From: Legionella sp. PC997
GTDB taxonomy: Bacteria; Pseudomonadota; Gammaproteobacteria; Legionellales; Legionellaceae
Length of the DNA stretch: 64,000 nucleotides
Direction: 5' to 3'
Assembly: GCF_014109825.1 (NCBI RefSeq)
Contig: NZ_CP059576.1
Location: 1,886,001 to 1,950,000 of the forward strand
Positions 45,526 to 55,124 of the stretch are shown in pieces. The notes under the pieces are model-generated. The model was given only the letters and a program-made list of their open reading frames with translations. It made no database searches and was not told where the DNA came from. Every line of letters begins with the position of its first letter. The stretch's first letter is position 1. The translations under genes and the position numbers were made by a program.

Positions 45526-46296
45526 TTATATGAGTACTTCTGTGTTCATGCTTGATTTCAAGAAATCCATATATTCAGTTTCATACCCGATAATTGCCGG
45601 CAAATGAGCAACAGAGCGAAGGGTGTATTTAATAGGGGTTTCCAAAGAGTCGTTAGTTAATGTTCGATTATTAATTAGGCAATAATCGATTCCAAAGTTC
45701 TTTGCTCCATAACCATCACTAATAATCGAATCACCAACCATTAACATGGACTGTTTTTCAATTACTTGTTTGCGTTTGCTAGTAATTTCTTGTAGCGCAA
45801 TATTAAAAATTTCTACGTTAGGTTTAGCAACACCAACTTCATCAGAAACTATATAACAATCAAACCAATTCTTTAACTGGAGTCTTTGCCTTTTTTCTCC
45901 TTGTACTTCGACGAAACCATTGGTAATAATACCTAAAATATGTCCTTTTTGATGTAAGAATTCAATAGCAGTTCTCACGTTGGGTAGCCAATGTGCATGG
46001 ACATACAGATTGATATCATATGCGTCTGCAATTACTTCTGGTGGAGTAGTACAAGAAAGTTTTTGATTTAACTGTACAAATCGTAACAATCTTACATCGC
46101 TTGGCATGAGGGCATGTTCTTTGGTTCCCACCTTGCTCCAAAGACAAGCATTAATTTCTTTGTAAAGACGCTCAAAAAGTGTGTATTCGACAGTTGAGTA
46201 GAATTGTTTATAGATATCCATCAACCCCATTCGTTGAGAATAGGCAAAATCAATTAGTGTGTCATCTAGATCAAATAAAATTACTTGATAAGCCAT
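45526..46296 (-). CDS. HAD-family phosphatase, YjjG-like
   Basis: 256 residues. Motif I is FDLDDTL (8-14), motif II Thr is in GIITNG, motif III Lys is in VAKPN, and motif IV is GDSIISDGYGAKN. The C1 cap fits the nucleotidase YjjG group, which removes non-canonical pyrimidine nucleotides. It lies 22 nt upstream of pilD's stop on the same strand, so it may be transcribed as the tail of the pil operon or separately. Confidence 0.85.
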   Translation of the reverse strand: MAYQVILFDLDDTLIDFAYSQRMGLMDIYKQFYSTVEYTLFERLYKEINACLWSKVGTKEHALMPSDVRLLRFVQLNQKLSCTTPPEVIADAYDINLYVHAHWLPNVRTAIEFLHQKGHILGIITNGFVEVQGEKRQRLQLKNWFDCYIVSDEVGVAKPNVEIFNIALQEITSKRKQVIEKQSMLMVGDSIISDGYGAKNFGIDYCLINNRTLTNDSLETPIKYTLRSVAHLPAIIGYETEYMDFLKSSMNTEVLI

Positions 46297-46318
46297 TTAT
46301 GAATCCTGATTATTCATT

Positions 46319-47176
46319 TTACATCCAAAAATGCAAGTACCAATTGACTATACTATGGCCCCAGAATAAAGAAATTAATCCGCTTACGCATAAAAAAGGA
46401 CCAAATGGAATTGTTGTATCTTTGGATTTACCTTGTAAATGCAAATACAATAAACCAATTATTGTACCACTAATTGAGGCTAGAAGGAGGATTAGCGGTA
46501 AAAATACCCATCCAAACCAAGCTCCAAATGCAGCAAATAACTTAAAATCCCCATGCCCCATGCCTATTTTACCCGTAAACAAATAAAATAGTTTGATAAA
46601 TATCCATAATCCCATATAAGCTCCCGCAGCACTGAGTACTGCCTGAGGTAAGGGAGTAAATAGAGATTGAGTATTTGCAATGAGACCAATCCACAATAAG
46701 CCTAAGGTTAAACTGTCAGGTAATATTTGATGATCCAAATCGATAAAAATTAAACAAATTAATATCCAAATACCAATCAATACAAATACTAATTGTAAGG
46801 TAAAGCCAAAATGCCAACTTGCAAATAATGATAGGAGTAAGGTACTTAATTCAATCAAAGGATAGCGAATAGAGATTGGATTTTTACATTGATAACAACG
46901 CCCACGTAACAATAGATAGCTTAAAATTGGGATATTTTGCCACGCTTTAACCATAGCTTTGCACGATGGGCAAAAAGATCGTGGAACAAATAAATTAATT
47001 GTTTGTTGCTCATCTTCCTTGCCCCCAACTAGTTCATAACATTGTTGTTTCCATTCTCGTTCCAACATTATAGGCAAACGGTATATAATTACATTTAGCA
47101 AACTACCCACCGCAAGCGAAAATAGAGCAATTACCACATACATAAACCATGGAGTGTTAATAAGTTCATATATCAT
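46319..47176 (-). CDS. pilD: Prepilin peptidase PilD
   Basis: 285 residues, about eight membrane helices. The N-terminal zinc-binding domain shows CPSC and CYQC pairs (near 68-99). The aspartyl protease residues are in DLDHQILPD and GMGHGDFK. PilD cleaves and N-methylates prepilins and, in Legionella, also the pseudopilins of type II secretion. It is the last gene of pilB-pilC-pilD. Confidence 0.95.
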   Translation of the reverse strand: MIYELINTPWFMYVVIALFSLAVGSLLNVIIYRLPIMLEREWKQQCYELVGGKEDEQQTINLFVPRSFCPSCKAMVKAWQNIPILSYLLLRGRCYQCKNPISIRYPLIELSTLLLSLFASWHFGFTLQLVFVLIGIWILICLIFIDLDHQILPDSLTLGLLWIGLIANTQSLFTPLPQAVLSAAGAYMGLWIFIKLFYLFTGKIGMGHGDFKLFAAFGAWFGWVFLPLILLLASISGTIIGLLYLHLQGKSKDTTIPFGPFLCVSGLISLFWGHSIVNWYLHFWM

Positions 47177-47201
47177 TGAAAGATCCTGCTGAAAATGTCT
47201 A

Positions 47202-47263
47202 GGTGCAGCGAAGCTAACCTAGGTTTTTAGGTCATAAATTCCCAGGATGTGCTTCGCTGCACC
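47202..47263. repeat. 13-bp perfect inverted repeat between pilC and pilD
   Basis: GGTGCAGCGAAGC (47202-47214) and GCTTCGCTGCACC (47251-47263) enclose 36 nt that include the palindrome AACCTAGGTT (47216-47225). It could be an intercistronic RNA hairpin or a remnant of a small dispersed repeat. Confidence 0.55.
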
Positions 47264-47290
47264 CAGGCTATAAGCGATTAGATTATAATG

Positions 47291-48511
47291 TTATATTGCA
47301 GATCCCAGTTTAAAGATAGGTAGATACATTGCAACAACCAGTCCACCGACCAAGACACCTAAAACACACATAATAACAGGCTCTAATAAACTACTCAGGG
47401 AGTCAACTGCATTATCAACATCTTCTTCATAAAAATCAGCAACTTTACTTAACATTTTTTCTAAAGCACCTGATTCCTCACCAATGGCAACCATCTGGAT
47501 CACCATGTTGGGAAATAATTGCGTATTCTCCATAGCTTTATTCATTTGCTGTCCCGTGGAGACCTCTTCCCTAATATTATCAGTACCCTTGGCAAAAATA
47601 ATATTTCCTGTGGCACCTGCCACAGATTTAAGCGCTTCAACTAAAGGCAAGCCGGCTGCGAACGTAATCGATAAAGTTCTTGCAAAACGAGCGATCGCTG
47701 CTTTTTCAATAATAGGACCAATTACGGGTATTTTTAACAGCATTCTATCTACATTTTGCGCGAATTGGGGTGAGTGTTTTTTCGCATAAACAAATGCATA
47801 AATCGCGCCTCCTAAAACTCCAAAAATTAGATACCAATAGGATTGAAAAATTTTCGACATACTCACTACAGCTTGGGTCATTGCAGGTAAGTCGGCACCG
47901 AAACCTTTAAATAATGCCTCAAATTGTGGAACCACAAAAATAAGTAAACCTGCAGTAACAAGGAAAGCAACAACCATTACCGCGAGAGGGTAGGTTAATG
48001 CCTTTTTAATTTTCTTCTTTATTGTCTCTATTTTTTCTTTATAGGTTGCAACTTTATCCAGCATAATATCTAGAGATCCCGATTTCTCACCCGCCTCAAC
48101 CAAATTACAAAATAATTCATTAAAATATGCTGGAAACTTTTGCAGTGATTCTGAGAGCGTTAATCCTGTCTCAACATCTCTTTTTATTGTCTCAATTAAT
48201 TCTTTAAATCGTTTATTGGATTGTCCTTTTGCCACAATATCAAAGGATTGTACTAGAGGGATCCCGGATTCAATCATTGTGGCCAATTGGCGACTAAATA
48301 CAGTTATATCCCCAGATTTTATTTTTTTACTTTTTAAACTAAATAGAGGTGGACGTTTTTTAGCAATTTTATTGACAACAATTCCTTGTCGGCGTAATTC
48401 GACTTTGGCTAAAGCAAGACTTCTGGCCTCAATATCTCCATTTACTTGTTGAGCTGCCTTATTAACTCCAGTGTAATGAAAAGTTAAGGTTGTATTGGCA
48501 TTTTTTTTCAT
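47291..48511 (-). CDS. pilC: Type IV pilus platform protein PilC
   Basis: 406 residues. Two GspF/PilC domains are visible, each with VFSRQLATMIESGIPLVQS-like and ARTLSITFAAGLPLVEALK segments, with three membrane helices (about 170-195, 220-240 and 375-400). It forms the inner-membrane platform turned by the PilB motor. Starts 11 nt after pilB, so it is in the same operon. Confidence 0.95.
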   Translation of the reverse strand: MKKNANTTLTFHYTGVNKAAQQVNGDIEARSLALAKVELRRQGIVVNKIAKKRPPLFSLKSKKIKSGDITVFSRQLATMIESGIPLVQSFDIVAKGQSNKRFKELIETIKRDVETGLTLSESLQKFPAYFNELFCNLVEAGEKSGSLDIMLDKVATYKEKIETIKKKIKKALTYPLAVMVVAFLVTAGLLIFVVPQFEALFKGFGADLPAMTQAVVSMSKIFQSYWYLIFGVLGGAIYAFVYAKKHSPQFAQNVDRMLLKIPVIGPIIEKAAIARFARTLSITFAAGLPLVEALKSVAGATGNIIFAKGTDNIREEVSTGQQMNKAMENTQLFPNMVIQMVAIGEESGALEKMLSKVADFYEEDVDNAVDSLSSLLEPVIMCVLGVLVGGLVVAMYLPIFKLGSAI

Positions 48512-48522
48512 TTTTTGCCCAG

Positions 48523-50241
48523 TTAGTCAACGGTTACCCGATTGACTTCCTCAATAGTTGTAATCCCTTGTTTTATCTTTTCAAGTCCTGATTGATAAAC
48601 CGTAATCATCCCTTCTTCCTGGGCAATTTTTAATATTTCCAGAGAGTTTCCTCCAGCCATGATGATCTGGCCAAGTTTTTTAGTCATAGGCAGCACCTCA
48701 AATAATCCAATCCTTCCACGGTATCCGCTGGTACACCTAGCGCATCCTGCAGCTTTATATAACTTAATTCCTTCCAAATCAGACTCTTTAAAACCTAACT
48801 CTAACAAACTCGGTTTATTGAAGTCATCTCTTAAGACTTTACAATGTTCGCATAATTTTCGAGCTAAACGCTGGGCAATAATAAGTGTTACGGAGCTGGC
48901 CACATTAAATGTTGCAATTCCCATATTAACTAGACGATTTAATGTTTCAGCGGCACTATTCGTATGTAAGGTCGAGAGGACTAAATGTCCTGTTTGAGCT
49001 GCTTTAACTGCAATCTCCGCCGTTTCTAAATCACGTATCTCACCAACCATGATGATATCAGGATCTTGTCGTAAAAAAGAACGTAATGCATTAGAAAAAG
49101 TTAATCCCGCTTTAGGATTAATATTAACTTGATTAATGCCAGCTACTTTAATTTCTACGGGATCTTCAGCCGTAGAAATGTTGACTTCTTTAGTGTTAAG
49201 AATATTTAATGCGGTATACAACGTTACGGTTTTACCACTACCTGTTGGACCTGTTACCAGGATCATTCCCTGTGGTCGTTCAATAGCATGTTTAAAATAT
49301 TCTTTTTGAATAGGGCTAAAACCTAAAGCTTCAATACCTAATTTTGCAGAACCAGGGTCTAAGATCCGCATAACAACTTTTTCACCTGAGGTAGTAGGGC
49401 AGGTGCTTACACGAAAATCAATGGATCGCGTTTTGGATATTTTCATTTTAAAGCCGCCATCCTGAGGAACTCGTCTTTCCGAAATATCAAGACTCGACAT
49501 GATTTTTATACGTGCAGTAATTCGTGTGGATAAGCTTCCAGGTGGGGTGGCAATTTCATGTAAAATACCGTCTTGTCGATAGCGTATGCGGTACTCTTTT
49601 TCATAGGGTTCAAAATGGATGTCAGAAGCTCCTTGTTTGATGGCATCTAGAAGTATTTTGTTAACGAATTTAACAATAGGAGCATCCTCCGTTAGCGAAG
49701 TAACAACTGCTGTCTCATGCTCTTCTTCTTCATTGATGATAATTCCATCGAACTCACTTGTATCACCCACAAATTCAGATAATCCTTGAGTTTCCTTAAC
49801 GGTGAGTAAATGATCAATTAATGCACTAAGCTTATCTGCCTCAACGATAATTGCATGTGTATTAAGTCCCGTATGAAATTGAATCTCCTTTAAAGAAGCT
49901 TGTTTGCTTGGATCTTCAGTTGCAAGATATAAGTTATTTCCGCGACAAAATAGAGGAACCATTGAATGACGACGAATTAACTTTTCATTCACCAGATCAG
50001 TAGGAATAGAATCTATGTCAATACAGTCTAGGTCCAGCATAGGAGCACCAAAATTATGTGCTGCTGTAAGTGCAATTTGGGTGGCTGATAAGATGTTATT
50101 TTTGACAAGGTATTGAACTAAAGATATTTTTTCTGCAGAGGCATTTTTACAGAACTCAAGAGCTTGTGGTTTGTCCAAAAGCTTTTCAAGAACAAACAAT
50201 TGTCCTATTCCATGTAATTTAAATTCATCGCTTCCTAACAT
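48523..50241 (-). CDS. pilB: Type IV pilus extension ATPase PilB
   Basis: 572 residues from the ATG at 50241, which has GGA upstream; a TTG three codons earlier is possible. The N-terminal MshEN domain (about 1-150, possible c-di-GMP binding) precedes the ATPase: GPTGSGKT near 331-338, the Asp box, Walker B in IIMVGEIRD and the His box in LVLSTLHT. Four Cys in CEHC and CARC bind zinc. It powers pilus assembly, used for adhesion and DNA uptake. Confidence 0.95.
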   Translation of the reverse strand: MLGSDEFKLHGIGQLFVLEKLLDKPQALEFCKNASAEKISLVQYLVKNNILSATQIALTAAHNFGAPMLDLDCIDIDSIPTDLVNEKLIRRHSMVPLFCRGNNLYLATEDPSKQASLKEIQFHTGLNTHAIIVEADKLSALIDHLLTVKETQGLSEFVGDTSEFDGIIINEEEEHETAVVTSLTEDAPIVKFVNKILLDAIKQGASDIHFEPYEKEYRIRYRQDGILHEIATPPGSLSTRITARIKIMSSLDISERRVPQDGGFKMKISKTRSIDFRVSTCPTTSGEKVVMRILDPGSAKLGIEALGFSPIQKEYFKHAIERPQGMILVTGPTGSGKTVTLYTALNILNTKEVNISTAEDPVEIKVAGINQVNINPKAGLTFSNALRSFLRQDPDIIMVGEIRDLETAEIAVKAAQTGHLVLSTLHTNSAAETLNRLVNMGIATFNVASSVTLIIAQRLARKLCEHCKVLRDDFNKPSLLELGFKESDLEGIKLYKAAGCARCTSGYRGRIGLFEVLPMTKKLGQIIMAGGNSLEILKIAQEEGMITVYQSGLEKIKQGITTIEEVNRVTVD

Positions 50242-50496
50242 AAATTCCAATCAGTTTATAATAATATTAAATATAGTTAATTCATTTAATAAAATCACGT
50301 GTTCCATTCATATTCGAGTTGTTCATATATTATTATTAAATAAAAACTAATGACGAAGAACTTGCTAAAGGTTTCTTTTTGTCCAGATTTAATGGGTTTC
50401 GAAGGCACTATTTAAACTCAAAAAATGGATTGTATGTATATGAAACTCGTTGTATTGTAGTTTAATTGAGGATTAACTATTTGAAAAGGCATTATT

Positions 50497-51264
50497 TTGT
50501 TGATCGAACGGCAACTTAAACAATATCGCGCCCTGAATAAATGGTTTCAATCGCCTTTAGGGCTTTTTGCTGCTCATGAATTTGTAGTAAATATTGAACA
50601 TGAAAGTGTCTACTCTCATGGCGAGACCATACTGCAATTGGGAAATTGTGGGGACAACATATGGCTCAAAAAATTTAATTACATTCACAAATGGATCGCA
50701 TCACCTTTTTATTTAGCTAATAAAGTCCACATCGAATGTGCTTTAAACCAACTTCCACTCGATCGTAATAGTGTTGATTGTATTATTGTTCCACTCACGC
50801 TTGAACCCTTCGCCAACAGTTTTAGCTTAATTGATGAAATTGATCGCGTCCTTAAACCAATGGGTTTTGTTATATTATTAAGTATTAATCCTTGGAGTTT
50901 ATGGGGTGGAGCAATGAAAACAGGGCTTCTGCACTGTTATAGTGACCAAAAAGTTAAAATGCGTACCCCCTTTAGCTTAAATCGAATTTTTTTGCAAAGA
51001 GGGTATAGGCAATATTCTCTGAGTAACTTTTGTTATATTCCTCCAGTAAATAACTCATCATTAATTAAAAAATTTACATTTTTGGATGAAATAGGCAAAA
51101 TGCTTTGGCCTTTTCCTTCAGGTTTTTACTGCTATATTGCTCAAAAATATCAAATCATAGAACCTGATTTACAGGTACATCCCGCCGAGTCTGCAATGAA
51201 AGACTATCAAGTTCCATTACAGCCGGTTATTTTTTCTTCTCAGAACCATAAAATACAAAATTGA
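50497..51264 (+). CDS. SAM-dependent methyltransferase-like protein
   Basis: 255 residues from a TTG with AAGG (50486-50489) 7 nt upstream. The class I fold is suggested by ILQLGNCGDN (motif I, atypical), NQLPLDRNSVDCIIVPLTLE and DRVLKPMGFVILLSINP (BioC/SmtA-like). The glycine-rich loop is degenerate. Divergent from pilB. The C-terminus is hydrophilic. Substrate unknown. Confidence 0.72.
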   Translation: MLIERQLKQYRALNKWFQSPLGLFAAHEFVVNIEHESVYSHGETILQLGNCGDNIWLKKFNYIHKWIASPFYLANKVHIECALNQLPLDRNSVDCIIVPLTLEPFANSFSLIDEIDRVLKPMGFVILLSINPWSLWGGAMKTGLLHCYSDQKVKMRTPFSLNRIFLQRGYRQYSLSNFCYIPPVNNSSLIKKFTFLDEIGKMLWPFPSGFYCYIAQKYQIIEPDLQVHPAESAMKDYQVPLQPVIFSSQNHKIQN

Positions 51265-51270
51265 TATTGA

Positions 51271-51837
51271 TTACTGCTCCTTAGGTTTAAACGTCGTATC
51301 AAAGGGATTAGGTGCTTTCATTTCTGTTAATGAAGGCGATTCTGCTTCAATGGCGGCTGATGCTTGAATCCGCTGAGTAACTGCTTTATCAAATTTTATT
51401 AATCCATCCATCAACGTATTTTGAGTTGGACTTCCAAATTGCTGTTGAGTAATGTCTTCTTTTATTGTCTGATCTATCGTTTTTGTACTTCCTTCATAAA
51501 GTTGACCGTTGCCAGCAGAAAATACATAGTCGTCCTTAGGAGTAAAAGCAATATCATCTACGAAGTTGGCGCTAATAGGTGATAAGCCACCACAACAAAA
51601 CTGATGACATTTTACTGCTTCATCTTCATAAAATTTTTTCTTCTGCTGTTCATTACGAAAAGAAAGAATCGGAGGAAACTCCATGAGTAACATCTCTCGT
51701 TGTTTTTTAATTGACTCATTGGGTTCCGCATCAAGACATTCAGATTTAAAATCATTAATTAACGGAGACTGCTGTAAACCAGGTACCAAATTTTGAAAAT
51801 AAATCATTTTATCTAATTGAAGAGGAGCTTGTGACAT
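51271..51837 (-). CDS. Hypothetical protein, possible effector
   Basis: 188 residues, hydrophilic, no signal peptide. A central Cys/His stretch (CHQFCCGG) could bind metal. The C-terminus (ESPSLTEMKAPNPFDTTFKPKEQ) has scattered acidic and Ser/Thr residues. It lies convergent with, and 6 nt from, the methyltransferase gene. Not recognised. Confidence 0.5.
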   Translation of the reverse strand: MSQAPLQLDKMIYFQNLVPGLQQSPLINDFKSECLDAEPNESIKKQREMLLMEFPPILSFRNEQQKKKFYEDEAVKCHQFCCGGLSPISANFVDDIAFTPKDDYVFSAGNGQLYEGSTKTIDQTIKEDITQQQFGSPTQNTLMDGLIKFDKAVTQRIQASAAIEAESPSLTEMKAPNPFDTTFKPKEQ

Positions 51838-52018
51838 GATAGTGCGTCCTAACTAAACTCATTTATTTATAAAATAGTTAATTTAACCACTCTTAATAGT
51901 TTAAAGATTAGCAGTTGTATAAAGAAATGCGAGTTATAGAGGATATACGTTAATTTAAATTGAATAGAGTGCCTTTGTTTTTGTATAATTTGCTCTGCCA
52001 TAAAAATAGGTTAATTTT

Positions 52019-52345
52019 ATGAATAAAAAAACGATATTCAGAATCACTTTTGCTAATCAAGAAGCAATTTATGAAATTTATGCGCGCTCTGTAAAGGAAA
52101 GTGAGATATTTGGGTTTCTCGAGGTCGAAGAATTAGTGTTCGGTGAACAAACCGCATTAGTTGTTGATCCTTCTGAAGAACGATTAAAGCTTGAGTTTAA
52201 TGGTGTAAAACGAACATTTATTCCGATGCATTCAATTTATCGTATCGATGAAGTTACGCAACAAGGGACAGCCAAAGTAAAAGATAATCCCGGCTATGGA
52301 AGTAAAGTTAGCCCTTTTCCTGGAACAGGAAAAATAAAAGATTAA
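52019..52345 (+). CDS. DUF1820 family protein
   Basis: 108 residues. The family start IFRITFANQEAIYEIYARSV and the central LVVDPSEERLKLEFNGV and FIPMHSIYRIDEV are clear. It is a small conserved gammaproteobacterial protein of unknown function. It precedes the phosphoribosyltransferase gene by 42 nt on the same strand. Confidence 0.88.
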   Translation: MNKKTIFRITFANQEAIYEIYARSVKESEIFGFLEVEELVFGEQTALVVDPSEERLKLEFNGVKRTFIPMHSIYRIDEVTQQGTAKVKDNPGYGSKVSPFPGTGKIKD

Positions 52346-52387
52346 ATGAATACATATTTATAACCAGATCTGTCCTGAGGACCCACA

Positions 52388-52948
52388 ATGACTATTCCAG
52401 ATAAAATAAAAGAAGTTTACGAAAAATCATCTTGCTTGTTTACTACTAATGAAGTTGAAGCAGCTCTTGATCGAATGGCAATTAATATCCATAAGGAATT
52501 GCAAGATCAAAATCCAGTACTGGTCTGTGTTATGGTTGGAGGATTAGTCCTTTTAGGCAATTTACTTCCACGATTGGACTTTCCATTAGAGGTAGATTAC
52601 GTCCATGCAACCCGCTATCGAGGTGAGACCCGAGGTGGAGAGATTGTCTGGAAGGTGAAACCATCGGCCAATTTGCAAGGTAGGACTGTTCTTGTTGTCG
52701 ATGATATTCTTGATGGTGGTGTTACCCTGGCAGCAATTATTGATGAAATAAAATCATTGGGTGCAGAAAAAATATACAGCGCTGTTTTGGTGGATAAATA
52801 TCGGAAACGTGTTCCCAATGGATTACAGAAAGCTGATTTCGTAGGCTTACAAGTCGAAGATCATTATATATTTGGCTATGGCATGGATTACAACGAATAC
52901 CTTAGAAATGCACCCGGTATTTTTGTAGTACATCCTGAGCATGAATAA
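52388..52948 (+). CDS. hpt: Hypoxanthine-guanine phosphoribosyltransferase
   Basis: 186 residues. The PRPP-binding loop is [14 protein letters not shown] (near 98-111), and the flexible loop and IMP-binding [16 protein letters not shown] fit the HGPRT family. It salvages hypoxanthine or guanine to IMP or GMP. GAGGA precedes the ATG by 7 nt. Confidence 0.92.
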   Translation: MTIPDKIKEVYEKSSCLFTTNEVEAALDRMAINIHKELQDQNPVLVCVMVGGLVLLGNLLPRLDFPLEVDYVHATRYRGETRGGEIVWKVKPSANLQGRTVLVVDDILDGGVTLAAIIDEIKSLGAEKIYSAVLVDKYRKRVPNGLQKADFVGLQVEDHYIFGYGMDYNEYLRNAPGIFVVHPEHE

Positions 52949-53004
52949 TCAAAAAATCTTTAGGTTGATGAACTAAGATAACGTACTTATAGCAAACAAA
53001 ATTA

Positions 53005-53754
53005 ATGAACAAGAAGGACATCTATACCATTGAACTAGGTGCAAGGAGCCTAAAATGCGTTCGGGTGGTTACAGGTGTTTCATCTGGAATTGGATATGCT
53101 ATAGCTAGTAAACTGATTGCTCAGGACATAAGATTTTTTGCAAGTGTGCGTAATGAACAAGATGCATAACTTGTATCAAATGAACTGGCACACTTTTATT
53201 CCCCTTATATGGATATAACGGATCAAAATTCAGTTCTAAGTACAGCACAACAGGTACATGAGCAATTACAACGCAAATTGCTCTGGAGATTGATTAATAA
53301 TGCTGGAGTGGCTGTTGTTGGGCCATTAATAGAAATATCGATTGAAGAATTTAGTTGTCAACTTGAAGATATGTTATTGAACAAATTCAAGTAACCAAGT
53401 TTTTATCTCGTTACCTGATGCTGATAGAACACTGAAAGACACCTCGGGAAAAATCATTAACAGGGCTCAATATCAGATAAAATATGTAAACCTTTTTTTG
53501 ACCCTTATTCAGTTTCAAAACACGGTGTAGAGCGTTTTCAGATACATTAACAATTGAATAGTATTGATGTCGTGCTCATTGGTCCAGGATTGGTTGATAC
53601 TGAAATTTGGCATAAAAATGAAGATCAAGTTTGTGAGGACAGGAATTCACTTTATGCAAAACCTTTACCTAAATTTAAAAGTTATATCTATAAAGTGTCT
53701 AAATCTGCTTTACCTGCTAGAAAAGTAGGTGCGCTTATCTATAGGATTATCTAA
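53005..53754 (+). pseudogene. Decayed short-chain dehydrogenase
   Basis: Pieces of one SDR occur in order across frames: VTGVSSGIGYAIA (cofactor loop) at 53068-53106, then INNAGVAVVGPLIE, then DPYSVSKHGVERF (the Tyr-x-x-x-Lys site), then IDVVLIGPGLVDTEIW. Stops and shifts separate them, starting with a TAA at 53167-53169. Two open stretches (53209-53394 and 53554-53754) are fragments, not genes. The parent resembles uncharacterised SDRs. Confidence 0.75.
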
Positions 53755-53884
53755 TCCTAATTAAAAAACGTTAAACTTTAATTTTAAGAGGAATTAAGTC
53801 CTATTTTATTGTATTCACTGAATACTGGTCAGTAGAGTTAACTTTATGAATATAATTTAAATTAAGATAATCAAAGCTGGATTA

Positions 53885-53904
53885 GTGGGGTCAAATGACC
53901 CAAC
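53885..53904 (-). terminator. Inverted repeat after copy 1 of the 213-residue gene
   Basis: GTGGGGTCA and TGACCCAAC pair at 8 of 9 positions around a 2-nt loop, about 35 nt past the stop. The matching place after copy 2 (55071-55090) has GTTGGGT/ACCCAAC with a 6-nt loop. The shared location supports a terminator role. Confidence 0.4.
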
Positions 53905-53938
53905 TATCTCCACCCTCGGGATTTACAAATGTACTTAT

Positions 53939-54580
53939 TTAGATGAATTTTTTTAGTGCTGGATTGTCATCATCTTCAGCATCCAAGGCATCTTTGGCTT
54001 GTTTTGCTGCATCCATAGATGTCTGAGCCACCGCATTGGCAGTTCTGAGATCAAGATAGTTTCCTATTTTATCAGCTAATTTATAAGGCAGTTCTTTTGT
54101 GGGGGCAAACAATCCTCTCACAGATGCTCTAGCATAGAATTGCTTTTCTGCTAATATACTTTCTTTTATCTCTGCTAAAGACAGTTTTTGGAGACTAGCA
54201 TTTCTAGGAAATAACTCACGTAAAGCGGGTAAGTTTTCTGCTGTTATTATGTAGTCGATTAGAGCACTATCGGTAAGATAAAAAAATAATTTTTTTGTGT
54301 TTATGGGATTATCTATGATTAAATCCTTTAAAGCACTTAATTCAGAAATATTTAAAGGAATGTCACAGTTTTGCACTGATTTAATATATTCTTTACTCAT
54401 GGCGAACATTTTTTCAAATAATTCATTTTTTTGAGAGGGAGTTATAGTTGATACTAATTCAGGGGATAGATTTATTTCGAATTTATAACCAAGAGGGCTA
54501 AAATAATCCAGGGGATTTAATAAATCGACTAGCATAAAGCCCTGTGACTCTAATTCTAGTAGTAATTTTTCATAAGCCAT
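53939..54580 (-). CDS. Duplicated 213-residue protein, copy 1
   Basis: 213 residues, hydrophilic and helical, no signal peptide. Residues 32-213 are almost identical to copy 2 (about seven differences), while residues 7-31 differ throughout although of equal length. Both begin MAYEKL and end with an acidic DALDAEDDDN then LKKFI. GAGG with 7-nt spacing precedes the ATG. A -10-like TATAAAAT lies upstream. Unknown family; an effector role is plausible from the orphan setting. Confidence 0.65.
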   Translation of the reverse strand: MAYEKLLLELESQGFMLVDLLNPLDYFSPLGYKFEINLSPELVSTITPSQKNELFEKMFAMSKEYIKSVQNCDIPLNISELSALKDLIIDNPINTKKLFFYLTDSALIDYIITAENLPALRELFPRNASLQKLSLAEIKESILAEKQFYARASVRGLFAPTKELPYKLADKIGNYLDLRTANAVAQTSMDAAKQAKDALDAEDDDNPALKKFI

Positions 54581-54800
54581 GATATTTCCTCACTGAATGG
54601 TTGGTACAAAAAGGATACAAAAAGATCCCGAATGCCCCTATTTTATACATATTCAACTATAAGGGAATGAACTCATTTGGAAATTACTGCTTTCCAAATA
54701 AGAAAGAGACAAAACTAAATTTTACCCATATATGACCAACTTTAGTTTAAACAGCCTTGCTAGTTGTTTTAATTACATGTAGATGTTTTTCAACATTCTT

Positions 54801-55040
54801 AACTTCCTGATGAAAGGGTGGCGATTAGTTTAGCAAGTAACATGCTAAGAACTCGTGATCACGCAGTTTGTTCGATAGGCGTTAAAAACTTCGGAGTAAA
54901 TAAAAAGGAGCTACAGAAAATGGATACTCACATCTTAGCTAAGAGTTTATTCGCTGCTTCACGACGATTATATCCATTGGTAGTATTTGCATTTGTAGAG
55001 CAATTGTTTTGAGTTGTACGGTAACTCGAGGATAAAAGGG
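54801..55040 (-). pseudogene. Relic of an internal pepN segment
   Basis: The plus-strand sequence from about 54801 matches pepN near 57101-57340 with many small changes: shared words include GCGATTAGTT, TCGATAGGCGTTAAAAA and GAGTTTATTCGCTGC. The orientation agrees with pepN (minus strand). It lies upstream of copy 1, in the same relative order as pepN and copy 2. The open stretch at 54818-55012 on the plus strand is an accident of this relic. Confidence 0.75.
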
Positions 55041-55070
55041 GTTAAATTATAATAATTCACAGTTGAATTT

Positions 55071-55090
55071 GTTGGGTCAAAAAACCCAAC
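55071..55090 (-). terminator. Inverted repeat after copy 2 of the 213-residue gene
   Basis: GTTGGGT (55071-55077) and ACCCAAC (55084-55090) pair perfectly with a 6-nt loop. On the minus strand it follows the stop by about 35 nt. No U-run follows. Confidence 0.4.
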
Positions 55091-55124
55091 TACCTCAACC
55101 CTCGGGATTTACAAATGTACTTAT

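Noticed and set aside
47202-47263. Complete MITE
   Set aside because: No target-site duplication or second copy is visible in the window.
51838-52018. ATTAAGAG...GTTAAATTA near the 51271-51837 gene
   Set aside because: The half-sites are separated by one base, not two; too weak to call.
53209-53754. Two open frames of about 61 and 66 residues
   Set aside because: They are fragments of one decayed SDR, separated by stops and frame changes.
54818-55012. 64-residue open frame on the plus strand
   Set aside because: It reads across a relic of pepN on the opposite strand and has no ribosome site.
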